Positions 15,680-25,485 of a DNA stretch of 40,266 nt are shown here, piece after piece. The DNA comes from an uncultured Ruminobacter sp. Lineage in GTDB: Bacteria; Pseudomonadota; Gammaproteobacteria; Enterobacterales; Succinivibrionaceae. The notes under the pieces are model-generated. The model saw only the letters and a list, made by a program, of their open reading frames with translations, was not told the DNA's origin and did no database searches. The position numbers and the translations under genes were made by a program. Location of the stretch: contig CACYPY010000011.1 of the NCBI GenBank assembly GCA_902776415.1, positions 1 to 40,266 on the forward strand, read 5' to 3'. Positions within the stretch are counted from its first letter, which is position 1. Every line of letters starts with the position of its first letter.

Positions 15680-18600
15680 TACCTGAAATTCCAAAGTTTT
15701 CTGAAAACGACAGGCTGGTTTTGTTCCAGAACACCGGGGTACAGTTTCTGGATCTTGATCTGGATTTTTCCGATACGGATACCAGGGATCGGCTGGAAAC
15801 CTTCCAGTTTTCTCCGGAGATGCATCTTCTGCGTTCGGCCCGGGAGCTTTCCCAGGACGAGGTGGTAGGTTCTCAGGATCGGGGCCGGCTTCTGGATCTG
15901 GTTACCCGGGCTTCCCTGCCTCCGGGGAATTTTGAGAAGATTCATCTGGAGGATGTTCTTAAAACCTTCGTGGGACGCTGGGTGCCGCTTCCGTATTTTT
16001 TGGACAATTCCAGTGCTCCCCTTAACTGGTGCCGGGGCTATCTGAAGCAGACTGCCCCGAACCGGTACCGCCTGGTGCTGGCCTTCGACACCGCCACCAG
16101 CAGCGGCGATCAGACGGGAAAGGGTTCCGAAAAGCACTATCTCAGCGATTCCGTGGTGTCCAGCGGCCTCTCCTACAGTCTGTGCGACCGGTTTGACCGG
16201 ATCCTGGGATTCCTGGAGGAGGGCTTTATGAAGTCCCTTCTGGAAAAGTACTGGAAGGATTTCATGAAGAAGAGCGAGAAGTCCCCCTCGAGAATTCAGA
16301 CCGGACTTACCTCCGGAATCTGGAAGGGCTTCTATCAGGCACTGCTTTTTGTGCTTTTGGACAGGGCGGTCACCGGCAGGCCTCTGCCCCGCGGCAAAAA
16401 CTTTACCGGGTGTCCTCCCGTGGTGGTCAGGCCCTTCTCCGGAAACGGGGAGGAGCCCATCGAGGTAACCATGGTGCTGGATATCGGCAATTCCCGGGTC
16501 TGCGGGCTGTTGCTGGAAGGGCGGGACAGCCTCAAAAGCTCCTACTCCCTGGAGCTCCGGGATCTCTCCAGTCCGGAACAGGTTTACCGCAATGCCTTTT
16601 CCAGCAGCGTGGAGTTCGCCAGTCCGTCATTTTCCCTGAAGTTTCCGGAGCTTGGTTATCAGAATTTTGAATGGAATTCCCTGGTGCGCACCGGAAACGA
16701 GGCCCTCCACCTTTCCTGGCTGCTTTCCGGAAACGAGTCCCGCTCCGGCATGTCCAGTCCCAAAAGATATCTCTGGGACGAGGATCGGTCCAGGTATGCG
16801 TGGATTTTCAATCCCCATACGGATTCCGATGACAAGCCCAATCTTCTGGAATCCCGCATTGCCTCCCTGGTTAACGGCGCCGGAGTGCCTCTTTACCGCG
16901 AGCCCGATTCCTATCCGGCCATGGAGTCCGGGTTCAGCAGAAGTTCTCTTATGATGCTGCTCCTGATGGAGATCATTGCCCAGGCCGAGCAGCAGATAAA
17001 CGGCATCGCCGCCCGGTGGAACGGCAAGCAGCGCGATACTCCGCGAATGCTCCGCAATATCATTCTGACCGTTCCTCCCGGGATGCCCCTTCAGGAGGTG
17101 GCGATATTCCGGAGACACCTAGAGGATGCAGTGGCGGTATTCTGGCGGGCCATGAAGTGGGATCTGTCCGACCCCATGAGCCGGCCGGATTTTGCCTCCC
17201 GTGACGTCTGGCCGCCGTATCCGGAGTGCGAGATTAAGTGGGATGAGGCATTTTCAAGTCAGGCGGTATACCTTTACAACGAGGTCACCAGCAAGTATTC
17301 CGGACACTGGGAGGATTTCTGGCGGGTCAACAGTCTTGAGGCCGTCAGGAATCCCGATTCGCCGGAGAAGAAAATCACCATCGCCACCGTGGACATCGGC
17401 GGCGGCACCACGGATTTCGTTATCAACGACTACCGCTACGGCGAGGGCGGCGGCATTATTCCCGGCCAGCGTTTTCATGAAAGTTTCAAGGTGGCCGGAG
17501 ACGATCTCCTTCTGGATATTATCCAGACCTATGTCATTCCCTCCGTCCGGACGTATCTTACGGGCCGGCTGGGGTTTTCCGAAACCTTTGCCGAGGACTA
17601 TATCTTCGAGAAGCTGGGATCGGAGCCGCATGACAACTCCGTGCAGCACTCCACCAGCAGGAAGCAGCTTACCCTGCAGGTGCTCTGTCCCGTGGCGGTG
17701 GCCATCATCAACTCCTATCAGGATTTCGGTACCGAGAAGTACCGGGATCTGGACGGCAGAACCTTCGGGCAGATTCTTAAGGATGCCGGAAGGGATCTCG
17801 AAAGCGACGAAACCTTTGCCAGAGTCGAGGCGTTTTTTTCTGACGAGCTCAGAACAAAGAAGGCTTCCCGGAGTATCTCGCTTCTGGACGTGGTGCTCAA
17901 TATGGATATCCGGCTTCTTCACGAGCGTCTGGCCACCTGCAGCTCCCGCTATGATATCTGCAGCAAGGCGATTTCGTTTATTGCCGAGGTGATAAACCAG
18001 TATCGCTGCGATATCGTGCTTCTGTCGGGACATCCCTCCACGCTGCCCGGAATTGTCTCTGCCTTCAGAAACAGGGTGGACCTCACGCCGACCCGCATTG
18101 TGCAGATGTCCTCCCTGAGAGTGGGGGACTGGTATCCCTTTGCCTCCGGCGGCCGCATCCGGGATCCCAAGACGGCGGTGGCCGTGGGTGCCATGATCGC
18201 CTATCTCAGCGAGATCTCCCAGATAGAGAATTTCTATCTTAAGGTAGGATCCTGCAAACTGCGTTCCAATATCCGCTATATCGGGGCCCTGGATGCCGGC
18301 GGCCGGATTCTGAATTCCTCGCTGTTCTATTCCGGGGTCAATCTGGAGGAGAACAGCTCCTACAAGTTTGAGAATTCCTTCCGGGTCAGCGGCAGAATGA
18401 CCATCGGCTCCAGACCGGTAAAAATCGAGCGCTGGCCGGCCACGCCCCTTTACAAGCTGACCCTGGACGAGAAGCTGTCCCGCAGCATTGCCAATATCAG
18501 CGAGTCCTATATCGAGCTCTGTCTGGATCGGGCCGAGAGCACCGACGAGGATGCCGGGCGCTATCAGCAGGATCGACTGGTTCTCAAGGACGTCACCAGA

Positions 18601-18753
18601 ATCCGGGGCTGCTCCGGCAGCAACCGGGACAGCATCGAGGTAATAACCGACGGGGAGAATGCCAATGTATTCCTGAAACTCTGCACTCTTCCCGACAGCA
18701 AGCTGGGTGAGAACGATTACTGGCTGGACAACGGTGTGGTTTGCAGGAGATAG
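15676..18753 (+). CDS. srfB: SrfB family protein with actin/Hsp70-type ATPase motifs
   Basis: A 1025-residue cytoplasmic protein that I assign to the SrfB family (annotated as a virulence factor in Salmonella, no established mechanism). The core shows the three signatures of the actin/Hsp70/FtsA ATPase fold: phosphate-1 VLDIGNS with Asp269, phosphate-2 VDIGGGTTDF with Asp573, and an adenosine motif VLLSGHPS at 781-788. The first 260 residues and the last 180 are family-specific extensions. The start codon overlaps the stop of the SrfA-like gene, and the srfC Shine-Dalgarno lies inside the last codons of srfB, so the three are translationally coupled. Actin-like proteins polymerise or act as ATP-driven switches; which applies here is unknown. 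Confidence 0.85.
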   Translation: MIPEIPKFSENDRLVLFQNTGVQFLDLDLDFSDTDTRDRLETFQFSPEMHLLRSARELSQDEVVGSQDRGRLLDLVTRASLPPGNFEKIHLEDVLKTFVGRWVPLPYFLDNSSAPLNWCRGYLKQTAPNRYRLVLAFDTATSSGDQTGKGSEKHYLSDSVVSSGLSYSLCDRFDRILGFLEEGFMKSLLEKYWKDFMKKSEKSPSRIQTGLTSGIWKGFYQALLFVLLDRAVTGRPLPRGKNFTGCPPVVVRPFSGNGEEPIEVTMVLDIGNSRVCGLLLEGRDSLKSSYSLELRDLSSPEQVYRNAFSSSVEFASPSFSLKFPELGYQNFEWNSLVRTGNEALHLSWLLSGNESRSGMSSPKRYLWDEDRSRYAWIFNPHTDSDDKPNLLESRIASLVNGAGVPLYREPDSYPAMESGFSRSSLMMLLLMEIIAQAEQQINGIAARWNGKQRDTPRMLRNIILTVPPGMPLQEVAIFRRHLEDAVAVFWRAMKWDLSDPMSRPDFASRDVWPPYPECEIKWDEAFSSQAVYLYNEVTSKYSGHWEDFWRVNSLEAVRNPDSPEKKITIATVDIGGGTTDFVINDYRYGEGGGIIPGQRFHESFKVAGDDLLLDIIQTYVIPSVRTYLTGRLGFSETFAEDYIFEKLGSEPHDNSVQHSTSRKQLTLQVLCPVAVAIINSYQDFGTEKYRDLDGRTFGQILKDAGRDLESDETFARVEAFFSDELRTKKASRSISLLDVVLNMDIRLLHERLATCSSRYDICSKAISFIAEVINQYRCDIVLLSGHPSTLPGIVSAFRNRVDLTPTRIVQMSSLRVGDWYPFASGGRIRDPKTAVAVGAMIAYLSEISQIENFYLKVGSCKLRSNIRYIGALDAGGRILNSSLFYSGVNLEENSSYKFENSFRVSGRMTIGSRPVKIERWPATPLYKLTLDEKLSRSIANISESYIELCLDRAESTDEDAGRYQQDRLVLKDVTRIRGCSGSNRDSIEVITDGENANVFLKLCTLPDSKLGENDYWLDNGVVCRR

Positions 18754-18755
18754 CT

Positions 18756-21470
18756 ATGAGCACAGAAGAATTGTCAGATCTGTCCCGGCTCTGGGAAAGA
18801 GCGGAGCAGAACTCCCAGAAGGCCATTAAATGGATCAATGACGCCTCCCGGGTCAGTCCGGCCGTCAAGTCCGGCCAGAACCGTCATCTGGCCTCGCTTT
18901 ACGATGCCATTTATCAGGCCTCGGTAATGCGCCGCATTGCACGGAACAAGCCGGGAATCGGCCTTTTCGGGGAATCTCAGGCGGGGAAGTCTTATCTGGT
19001 TTCCGCCATGGCCTCCAACGGCGAGCACCGGCTGATTACCCGGCTGGGGCAGGAGAGCTATGATTTTGTTCAGAAAATCAATCCCCAGGGCAGCGGCAAG
19101 GAATCCACCGGCCTCGTGACCCGATTTTCCATGTACGGGGACCGGGACGAGGAGGCGGATCCCGAGTATCCGGTACGGCTGACTTTTCTGTCGGAATGCG
19201 AGATCGTAAAGATCCTGGTGAATTCCTACTATTCGGATTTCATTGATACAGCCACCGGAATTGCCGAAATCAGGCAGCTGAGCCGGCAGGTTACCGAAAA
19301 GCTGTCCCGTCTTCCGGCAGAGCGGGGTGTCCGGAGCATTCCGGAAAACGAAATCACCTCACTGGAGAAGTATATCGAATCCCGGCACGGCGTGCTTAAC
19401 GGTTCCCTGGGAGAAGCCTTCTGGACTCTGGGGCGGGAGCGGGTAATCCGCTTCGGGACCCGGGATCGGGCCGAATACTATTCCGTGCTCTGGGGTGGCA
19501 ATGAGCGGTTCCGGGAGCTGTTCCTCAGGCTTGCCGGAACTCTGGAGCGGCTGGATCATCTGGAAACGGTCAGCGCCCCCATAAAGGCGGTGGTGGTAGC
19601 CCGGGATTCCGTGTCCCTGATCAATGTGGACGCCCTGAAGAAGCTGGAAAACGCTGATGACTCCGAGTGTTATGTGAAAACCCGGAACGGTGTGAAGCCG
19701 ATCCGGCTGAGCGAGCTTGCGGCGCTCACGGCAGAGATCCGCATCCCGGTGGAGAACCCGAAATTCGACATTATCAAGAACAATGACGTACTGGATTTCC
19801 CGGGATACCGGGGCAGGCTGGATCGGGAGCTCAGTGCCCTGAATGATCCCGGAGAACGGGAAATCATGTCGGACGCCTTCCTGCGCGGCAAGGTGGCATA
19901 TCTTTTTGAGAAGTATACCGAAAACTACGATCTCAACGCTCTGATTCTCTGCACGGCTGCGGACAGTCAGATCAATTCTCCCAGAATCGCGGACGTGATA
20001 TCCCGGTGGATAAATCAGACCCAGGGCTGCGACAGTGCTGCCAGAGGCAGTCATCACTGCGGTCTTTTCTGGGCCCTTACCAAATTTGACAAGCGCATTG
20101 CGGAGGACCTGGACAAGGAAAACCGGGTGTACGGCAGAGGCGGTCTTTTGCAGCAGACCGTGCTGGAAAAGTTCGGTCAGTGCGAGTGGCTCCGAAACTG
20201 GGACGGCTCCGAGGAGGCCCCGCGGCCCTTCAGCAATATTTTTCTGGTGCGGAAACCCGGACTGGACTGTTCCTTCATTGATAAGTCCGACACCAATGAA
20301 CTGGGGATCCGCCAGGGGTATCAGGAGCGCCTGGATCGCATGAAGCAGGAGCTTTGCCGGGACAGCGACATCAGAACCTATGTAAATAAGCCCGAGGAGG
20401 CCTGGGATGCCGTTCTCAAGGTCAATGACGGCGGTCTGGACAATCTGGTTAAAAGCATTCACGGTATTGATATCCGTACCATCAGAAAGGAGGCGATTCG
20501 GAATGCCCTGGAACTTCTGCTCCGGGATCGGCTGATCCCGCTCTTTCAGCAGTGGAACGTGGTCAGCTCCTCCCAGGATGAAAGGCAGGCCGCAAAGAAG
20601 AAGACCTTCAGTACGGTGGTCTATGCCGAGATTGCCAGAAAGAAGGAGATTCTGGCCCTGGAGTTCGGTGATTTCGTCAACGTGTTCAACATGCCGCTTT
20701 CCGAAATCAAGAAGGCCTGGGATGATGTGCTTAACGAGATCCATTTCAGTCCCGCGGATGAGGAGTCCGGAGACAGTGCGGCTCAGGAGCCTGCGGACAC
20801 CCCCTCTCCCGCAGCGGAGCCTCCGGATATTCCGGATTTTGATGATCTGGACTTTGACATCCTGGGGACCCCGGCCGAGCCCCGGGATTCCGGAACCAAA
20901 GCCGCCACGGGCAAGGACGGCACAGGTCCCGGCGTCGCCTCTCTGGGACTTCGGGACAGCGAAAAGCTTTATAACAAATGGGTGGACTGGATGCAGTCCC
21001 TGGCGCTTTCCCGGAGCTGGGATCGCCGCATGCTGCCCCTCAGTCATGATTTTGTGGCTGCCACGGCCCAGGAGCTGGTGAATTTTGCGGAAAGAACCGA
21101 GCTCCGGAAGGTAGTGGTGGATCAGGTGGATCGGATGAGTTCCCTGGACAGCGGCAACCGGGATACCGGAGCCAAGGTTCCGGAGGTGGTGAATCTGATT
21201 CTTTCGGACTTTATCTATACCCTTAACGGCACGGCGGTTCAGGAGCGTTCCGAAGTGGATACCGTTCAGGATCTGGACAGTGTTCTGGGGGAGCAGGCGG
21301 ATCAGAACCGGAAGAACCGGCTGGTGGTCTGGGTCAGGGCGCTCTCCCGGGTTTTTGTGGAAAACGCCGGCTATCAGTCAAAATTCGGGTTTTCGGAAAA
21401 GCTGGAGAATACCCTGAAGGATCTGGTGACCGAGTATCGCAGCATTGAGAGCGGTATCCGGAATGGCTGA
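18756..21470 (+). CDS. srfC: SrfC family protein, GTPase-like P-loop protein
   Basis: A 904-residue protein assigned to the SrfC (putative virulence factor) family. It has a P-loop GESQAGKS at residues 72-79, a DFPG motif at 347-350 in the position of the GTPase G3 box (DxxG), and TKFD at 442-445 in the position of G4 (N/TKxD), in the right order for a TRAFAC-type GTPase with long insertions, in the manner of dynamin-like proteins. Residues about 660-730 are acidic, disordered sequence (PSPAAEPPDIPDFDDLDFD). No membrane segment is obvious. A TTG five codons earlier is in frame, but AGGAGA (18745-18750) is placed for the ATG at 18756. It begins 2 bases after srfB stops. GTP use and membrane remodelling are inferences from motifs. 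Confidence 0.85.
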   Translation: MSTEELSDLSRLWERAEQNSQKAIKWINDASRVSPAVKSGQNRHLASLYDAIYQASVMRRIARNKPGIGLFGESQAGKSYLVSAMASNGEHRLITRLGQESYDFVQKINPQGSGKESTGLVTRFSMYGDRDEEADPEYPVRLTFLSECEIVKILVNSYYSDFIDTATGIAEIRQLSRQVTEKLSRLPAERGVRSIPENEITSLEKYIESRHGVLNGSLGEAFWTLGRERVIRFGTRDRAEYYSVLWGGNERFRELFLRLAGTLERLDHLETVSAPIKAVVVARDSVSLINVDALKKLENADDSECYVKTRNGVKPIRLSELAALTAEIRIPVENPKFDIIKNNDVLDFPGYRGRLDRELSALNDPGEREIMSDAFLRGKVAYLFEKYTENYDLNALILCTAADSQINSPRIADVISRWINQTQGCDSAARGSHHCGLFWALTKFDKRIAEDLDKENRVYGRGGLLQQTVLEKFGQCEWLRNWDGSEEAPRPFSNIFLVRKPGLDCSFIDKSDTNELGIRQGYQERLDRMKQELCRDSDIRTYVNKPEEAWDAVLKVNDGGLDNLVKSIHGIDIRTIRKEAIRNALELLLRDRLIPLFQQWNVVSSSQDERQAAKKKTFSTVVYAEIARKKEILALEFGDFVNVFNMPLSEIKKAWDDVLNEIHFSPADEESGDSAAQEPADTPSPAAEPPDIPDFDDLDFDILGTPAEPRDSGTKAATGKDGTGPGVASLGLRDSEKLYNKWVDWMQSLALSRSWDRRMLPLSHDFVAATAQELVNFAERTELRKVVVDQVDRMSSLDSGNRDTGAKVPEVVNLILSDFIYTLNGTAVQERSEVDTVQDLDSVLGEQADQNRKNRLVVWVRALSRVFVENAGYQSKFGFSEKLENTLKDLVTEYRSIESGIRNG

Positions 21471-22257
21471 TCTGAAAAAAAAGCCCTGCCGGCTGGGGCT
21501 GGTCTCTCATGACGGCAGCTTTCCGGCGGAGTTTCACGGGGTTTCGCCCGAAGGACTTTGGTTTTCAGTAATGAGCCTGGGAGGAAACTCTTATATCGGC
21601 CCCGGGGGTTCGGTGAACTGCGGTGATGAATTTCGCTGGCGCATTCACTGTGATTATCCGGGACGCCCGCTGGAGGGGCACTATGTCCTTGAGCTTTCCC
21701 GGGAGATGGTTTCTCTCGCCGCCTGCAGTCATAAAAGCTTTCAGATCCGCATTTACGATGCCGGGGGGACTCTTTTGGAAAGACAGAAGCTGTCCCACGC
21801 CGACCTTGATGTGAACCGCACGGAGACATTTCCCGATCCGGACCGGGCGCAGGCTTTCATAACCGGGGACGGCTCCGGCAGAATCTCCCGGGAGCCTCCG
21901 CCGGAGGATGCCGGGAAGCCCGAAGTGTCCGAAAAACAGTCCGGAGATGTTCCTGCAGAAGCTCCGGATACTCCTCCGAAGGCAGTTGTTCCGGAGGTTA
22001 CCGGGGAGATTATTTCCGAAGCCCGGCCTCCGGAGGACGCTCCCCCGGTGAAGCCCCGGGAGATTCCGGAGCCGGTTCCTCCCGCTCCGGATTCCCGTCC
22101 GGATACCAAAAATGTCTCCGGGGAACGTTTTGAAAGAACCTTCCGGACCGGCGGGTATCGGGAGCCCCGGGGGTGTTCTCCCCTCAGCTACTATTATCTG
22201 GTGGTGCTGATGGCCGGAATTGCGCTGGCAGTCTGTGCTGTGTTATCGGTTTTTTAA
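21463..22257 (+). CDS. Tail-anchored protein with N-terminal beta-rich domain, unknown
   Basis: A 264-residue protein of no family I recognise. Residues 1-115 look like a beta-sandwich domain (FPAEFHGVSPEGLWFSVM, then a GRPLEGHYVLELS hairpin). Residues 120-235 are a Pro/Glu-rich, probably disordered linker. The last 24 residues are a hydrophobic tail (YYYLVVLMAGIALAVCAVL), so the protein should be C-terminally anchored in the inner membrane facing the cytoplasm. The ATG at 21463 overlaps the srfC stop by 8 bases; a TTG six codons earlier is an alternative. It is the first of three tail-anchored proteins in the operon, suggesting accessory subunits packed around a membrane complex. Confidence 0.8.
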   Translation: MADLKKKPCRLGLVSHDGSFPAEFHGVSPEGLWFSVMSLGGNSYIGPGGSVNCGDEFRWRIHCDYPGRPLEGHYVLELSREMVSLAACSHKSFQIRIYDAGGTLLERQKLSHADLDVNRTETFPDPDRAQAFITGDGSGRISREPPPEDAGKPEVSEKQSGDVPAEAPDTPPKAVVPEVTGEIISEARPPEDAPPVKPREIPEPVPPAPDSRPDTKNVSGERFERTFRTGGYREPRGCSPLSYYYLVVLMAGIALAVCAVLSVF

Positions 22258-22267
22258 AGTTTTGGTT

Positions 22268-23794
22268 ATGGCTGATATTTCTGAATGGTTTAAAACGCAG
22301 TATCCGGATTTGGCGGGGTTGGTTTTCATACCCCAGGACAATCTGGCCTGGGTTTTCTGCCTTATAATCGCGCTTGGTTTTTTGGGGCTGCTGCCGTGTC
22401 TGGTCTGGAGTGTGGTCCGGACCTTGCGGACTACAGGTTTTATAAAGAAAAAATTAATGGAGGCCTGCGGCGGGGACGAAAGAGTGCTCAACCGCTGTCA
22501 GGAAACCGAAAAGTTTCTTGATGCTCTGGAGGAAAATGAGCAGCTTAACCATCCGGCAAGGCTTTTCGGGAACATGCTTATCCGTTATCCCAAAAACGGC
22601 GAATGGTACTATTGTAATCGCGGCGAAGCCCGGGACGTGTTTAATGAGCGTAATCTGTGCGGCGGAACCATGGGGAAGGGATTTGTTCCGTCTCTTTTGA
22701 CCGGTCTTGGCGTTCTGGGCACCTTTGTCGGTCTTCTGTACGGCCTTAACGATTCCGGGGTCAGTGCCTGGATCACCGGCACCGGCGGGGAGCTTCCCGA
22801 GGAGGAGGTGAAACTCCGCCTGGGGGCTCTTCTGTCGGGAGCCGGAACTGCTTTTGTAACCTCGGTATGGGGAATTTTTGCCAGCCTTATTGCCAGTACG
22901 CTGATAACGCCGTTACAGTACTTTCGCAGTATCCTGATCCGGAGACTTTGCAGGCAGATTGACATGGACTATCCCCCGAACGTATCCTCGGAGGCGGCGC
23001 TGGCAGTTATCAGTCAGGACAGCGGAGAAGCGGATGATCAGTCGGTGCAGGGATGCATCAGGGGAATGTCCCGGGAGATTGTGGCGGCCCTGAACGGCAT
23101 GTCGGACCGGATGACCGAGGAGCTTTCCCGGAAAATCACCATGTATATCCGGGATATGGACAACCGCACCACCGACGTTATCCTGAAAACCCTGGACAAG
23201 CTGGAGGACCGTCTGAACCGGGCGATTACCCTGCAGACCGACACCGTAAAAGCCGCCGGGGAGGAGTTCGTGAATTCCGCACGGACGGCCACCGGCATCA
23301 TTACCGCCCAGTACGAGAAAATCGGAAACAGTCTTGACAGCTACAGCCGGGACATTGCCGCGAACGTGGCCGACTGGCAGAAGACCTCGGAGAGTTTTGC
23401 CGGACTCTGCTCCGAAATGGATAACAGCATCCGGACGGCCGTTTCCGGAAAGGAGAGCGAGGTTCTGGCACTGGAAGAGATGGCAGGTACTCTGAACGCC
23501 ACGGTAAAGGAGCTTAATAACAGCGCTTCCGGTATGCGGCAGGGCATCTCCGCGGTGTCGGAGCTGGCCGCTCATTTTGATGAAAGGATAACCGTGCTCA
23601 GAAGGGCCACTGAGGAACTGGAACGCGGACTTCAGGGGATCCGCGGTTTTGAACCCCGGATCAGCGAGTCTCTGGACGAAATGCTGGAGAAGAATGCCGG
23701 ATTTGTGCGGCAGTGGTCCGAGGCTTACAACAAGACCATCCTTACCGGTGTCCGGGAGCTCAGTAACGCCATTGAAAGTCTGCGGGAGAAGTGA
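22268..23794 (+). CDS. MotA/TolQ/ExbB-type proton-channel protein with long helical tail (ZorA-like)
   Basis: A 508-residue stator-type protein. Membrane segments lie at about 26-50, 140-162 and 185-212. The second carries the family signature GLGVLGTFVGL (146-156) and the third GTAFVTSVWG (193-202), with Thr194 and Thr198/Ser199 where ExbB, TolQ, MotA and ZorA have pore-lining hydroxyl residues. Residues 240-508 are almost wholly helical with heptad-like spacing and Asn/Gln/Ser-rich turns, a long cytoplasmic tail as in ZorA of the Zorya defence system. TolQ and ExbB lack such a tail. Its partner is the MotB/OmpA-type protein four genes on (27193). The start has only a weak Shine-Dalgarno, 10 bases after the preceding stop; translational coupling is likely. 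Confidence 0.85.
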   Translation: MADISEWFKTQYPDLAGLVFIPQDNLAWVFCLIIALGFLGLLPCLVWSVVRTLRTTGFIKKKLMEACGGDERVLNRCQETEKFLDALEENEQLNHPARLFGNMLIRYPKNGEWYYCNRGEARDVFNERNLCGGTMGKGFVPSLLTGLGVLGTFVGLLYGLNDSGVSAWITGTGGELPEEEVKLRLGALLSGAGTAFVTSVWGIFASLIASTLITPLQYFRSILIRRLCRQIDMDYPPNVSSEAALAVISQDSGEADDQSVQGCIRGMSREIVAALNGMSDRMTEELSRKITMYIRDMDNRTTDVILKTLDKLEDRLNRAITLQTDTVKAAGEEFVNSARTATGIITAQYEKIGNSLDSYSRDIAANVADWQKTSESFAGLCSEMDNSIRTAVSGKESEVLALEEMAGTLNATVKELNNSASGMRQGISAVSELAAHFDERITVLRRATEELERGLQGIRGFEPRISESLDEMLEKNAGFVRQWSEAYNKTILTGVRELSNAIESLREK

Positions 23795-23889
23795 TGCCGT
23801 TATCCGTTTGTTTTTCCCATTAAATTCTCTCCCGGATTCGGGATGTCCGGTCAGTGCCCGGCAGACGGCAGAGATAAAAGTCAGCGATT

Positions 23890-25485
23890 ATGAAGCAGAA
23901 GTTTAATTTTGATGTGTTTGCGAGGGATCTCTCCGCCATGTGGAGCGATTTCAACAGAAGCATGCATCAGATTACCTTTTCGGAAGCTGCTCCCGTGGAT
24001 GATTCGGAAATTGCAAGGATGTATGACGAGGCCACGGACAATCATCGCTATGAGAATTTCGGAACGAAGTTCAATTACCGCGACTATATCAGAAAATCCC
24101 TTAAAAGCATCGATGTTGAGGCTGCCGGCACAGGCGATTATTCCCCGGGCTTCCGGGATCCCTCGGGGGATTTCGGGAGAATGTTTGTCAGCGATCCCAA
24201 AACCGCCCGGGACCGAAATCAGCGTTACGGCTTTCTGGCCGGAGTGGATTTCAAAAGAAAGAGCATTCTCTTTCTGCGCCGGGAAGCCAGAAGCATTATC
24301 AAAAAAGCGGAAGAGACTTCCGGCGAGAGCGTTCCGAGGATCTCCCGGGAGCGAAATATGCTTCTGGCCCGGCTTTTTGTCAAGCTCTGCAATCTTGCCG
24401 AGGTCCGGAACGAGGTCTGGAAAAAGCCCTTTATCAGCTATGTATTCGGGGAAAAAACCGGTTCCGTGTTTTTTACGCCGCTTATGAATCTCCGGTGGGA
24501 CGGAAGCCCCCGGGAGATCCGTTCCTTTGATGACGCCCGGGATTTTGCGGAGACCGTCATGGCTCCGGAAAACACCGGTTTTCCGATGTTTAATATCCGG
24601 GAAATCCATTCCGGTTTTATGGAATGCCTGATTCTCAATGCGCTTACCGTGCTCCTCCTGCCTGAAACCTATGACCGGGCCGGGGCCGAGGGGCTTATCG
24701 CCTCCTGTCTCAGGCATTTCGGAAGGCCCCGGAACCGGGGCGAGCTTCTGGGAATGGAGACCGAATGGATTCGCAGTCGCGGCCTTGCGGGGATCTGTCT
24801 TGCTGACCTGTATTTTCTGTCAGAAATGGCTTCCGGGGAGGACTCCCGTGCCGGAAAGCTGCGGTTTTATCAGGAATTCCGTGCTGCCGGGATTAAAATG
24901 CTCGGAATGATGCGGTATCCCCGGATTCCGGAGCTGGAGAGCCCGGAATTTCGGAACTTCCGGGAATGTGCCGGTCTCTTTTACGGGGGGAACGGCTTTC
25001 GGGGCACGGGAGGTCAGGAGGCCGGGCGGGATGCAAACCGGGCTTCAATTTTCGGGAAGAATATCGCGGGGTTTTCGGACTGGGTTCTGGTACAGAGCTT
25101 CATTGATGCCGGAGCACGGTATCTGGGAATTCCGGATACCCCGGAAAGCGGCGTTAACGGGGTCAGGGAAGAGTGCGCCGGCCTGGAGGTCACGGATCCC
25201 GAGCTTTACATCTCTCCCCGGATTCGTGTCATGATGGGGGAAACGCTGGGAATTCCCGGTATCGGAAAAGTACGGTTTTCGGAAGCGAACGCATGTATCT
25301 TCAGGGAGGATGAACGCTTTTTCCTGGTTTACTTTGTTCCGGAGAGAAGCTCCGCCATGTCTGATGCTCCGGACTCTCCGGAAAAGAGCGCCGGGGCTTT
25401 CGGGCCTGCTGCCGGGACCGTTCAGATTCGTTATTTCCGCGATCGGGAATATGCTTTGGAATATCTCCGGGGGCTTTTGTCATGA
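23890..25485 (+). CDS. Soluble protein of unknown function in the Srf/stator operon (531 residues)
   Basis: I do not recognise a family. The chain is rich in charged and aromatic residues, has no signal peptide and no membrane segment, and looks largely alpha-helical (for example LARLFVKLCNLAEVRNEVW), so a cytoplasmic location is likely. A short Ser/Ala/Pro-rich insert interrupts the last 60 residues. It begins 95 bases after the MotA-like gene, the largest gap inside the operon; that gap holds a small TCCCG-GATT-CGGGA hairpin (23830-23843) but no clear promoter. The ribosome binding site is weak. Its stop overlaps the next start by 4 bases (ATGA). Its place between the two stator subunits suggests a component of the same complex, perhaps playing the part ZorC plays in Zorya, though I see no sequence evidence for that. 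Confidence 0.75.
   Translation: MKQKFNFDVFARDLSAMWSDFNRSMHQITFSEAAPVDDSEIARMYDEATDNHRYENFGTKFNYRDYIRKSLKSIDVEAAGTGDYSPGFRDPSGDFGRMFVSDPKTARDRNQRYGFLAGVDFKRKSILFLRREARSIIKKAEETSGESVPRISRERNMLLARLFVKLCNLAEVRNEVWKKPFISYVFGEKTGSVFFTPLMNLRWDGSPREIRSFDDARDFAETVMAPENTGFPMFNIREIHSGFMECLILNALTVLLLPETYDRAGAEGLIASCLRHFGRPRNRGELLGMETEWIRSRGLAGICLADLYFLSEMASGEDSRAGKLRFYQEFRAAGIKMLGMMRYPRIPELESPEFRNFRECAGLFYGGNGFRGTGGQEAGRDANRASIFGKNIAGFSDWVLVQSFIDAGARYLGIPDTPESGVNGVREECAGLEVTDPELYISPRIRVMMGETLGIPGIGKVRFSEANACIFREDERFFLVYFVPERSSAMSDAPDSPEKSAGAFGPAAGTVQIRYFRDREYALEYLRGLLS

Noticed and set aside
19359..21047. 562-codon minus-strand frame opposite srfC
   Set aside because: Antisense shadow of srfC, which carries the P-loop, DFPG and TKFD motifs on the plus strand.
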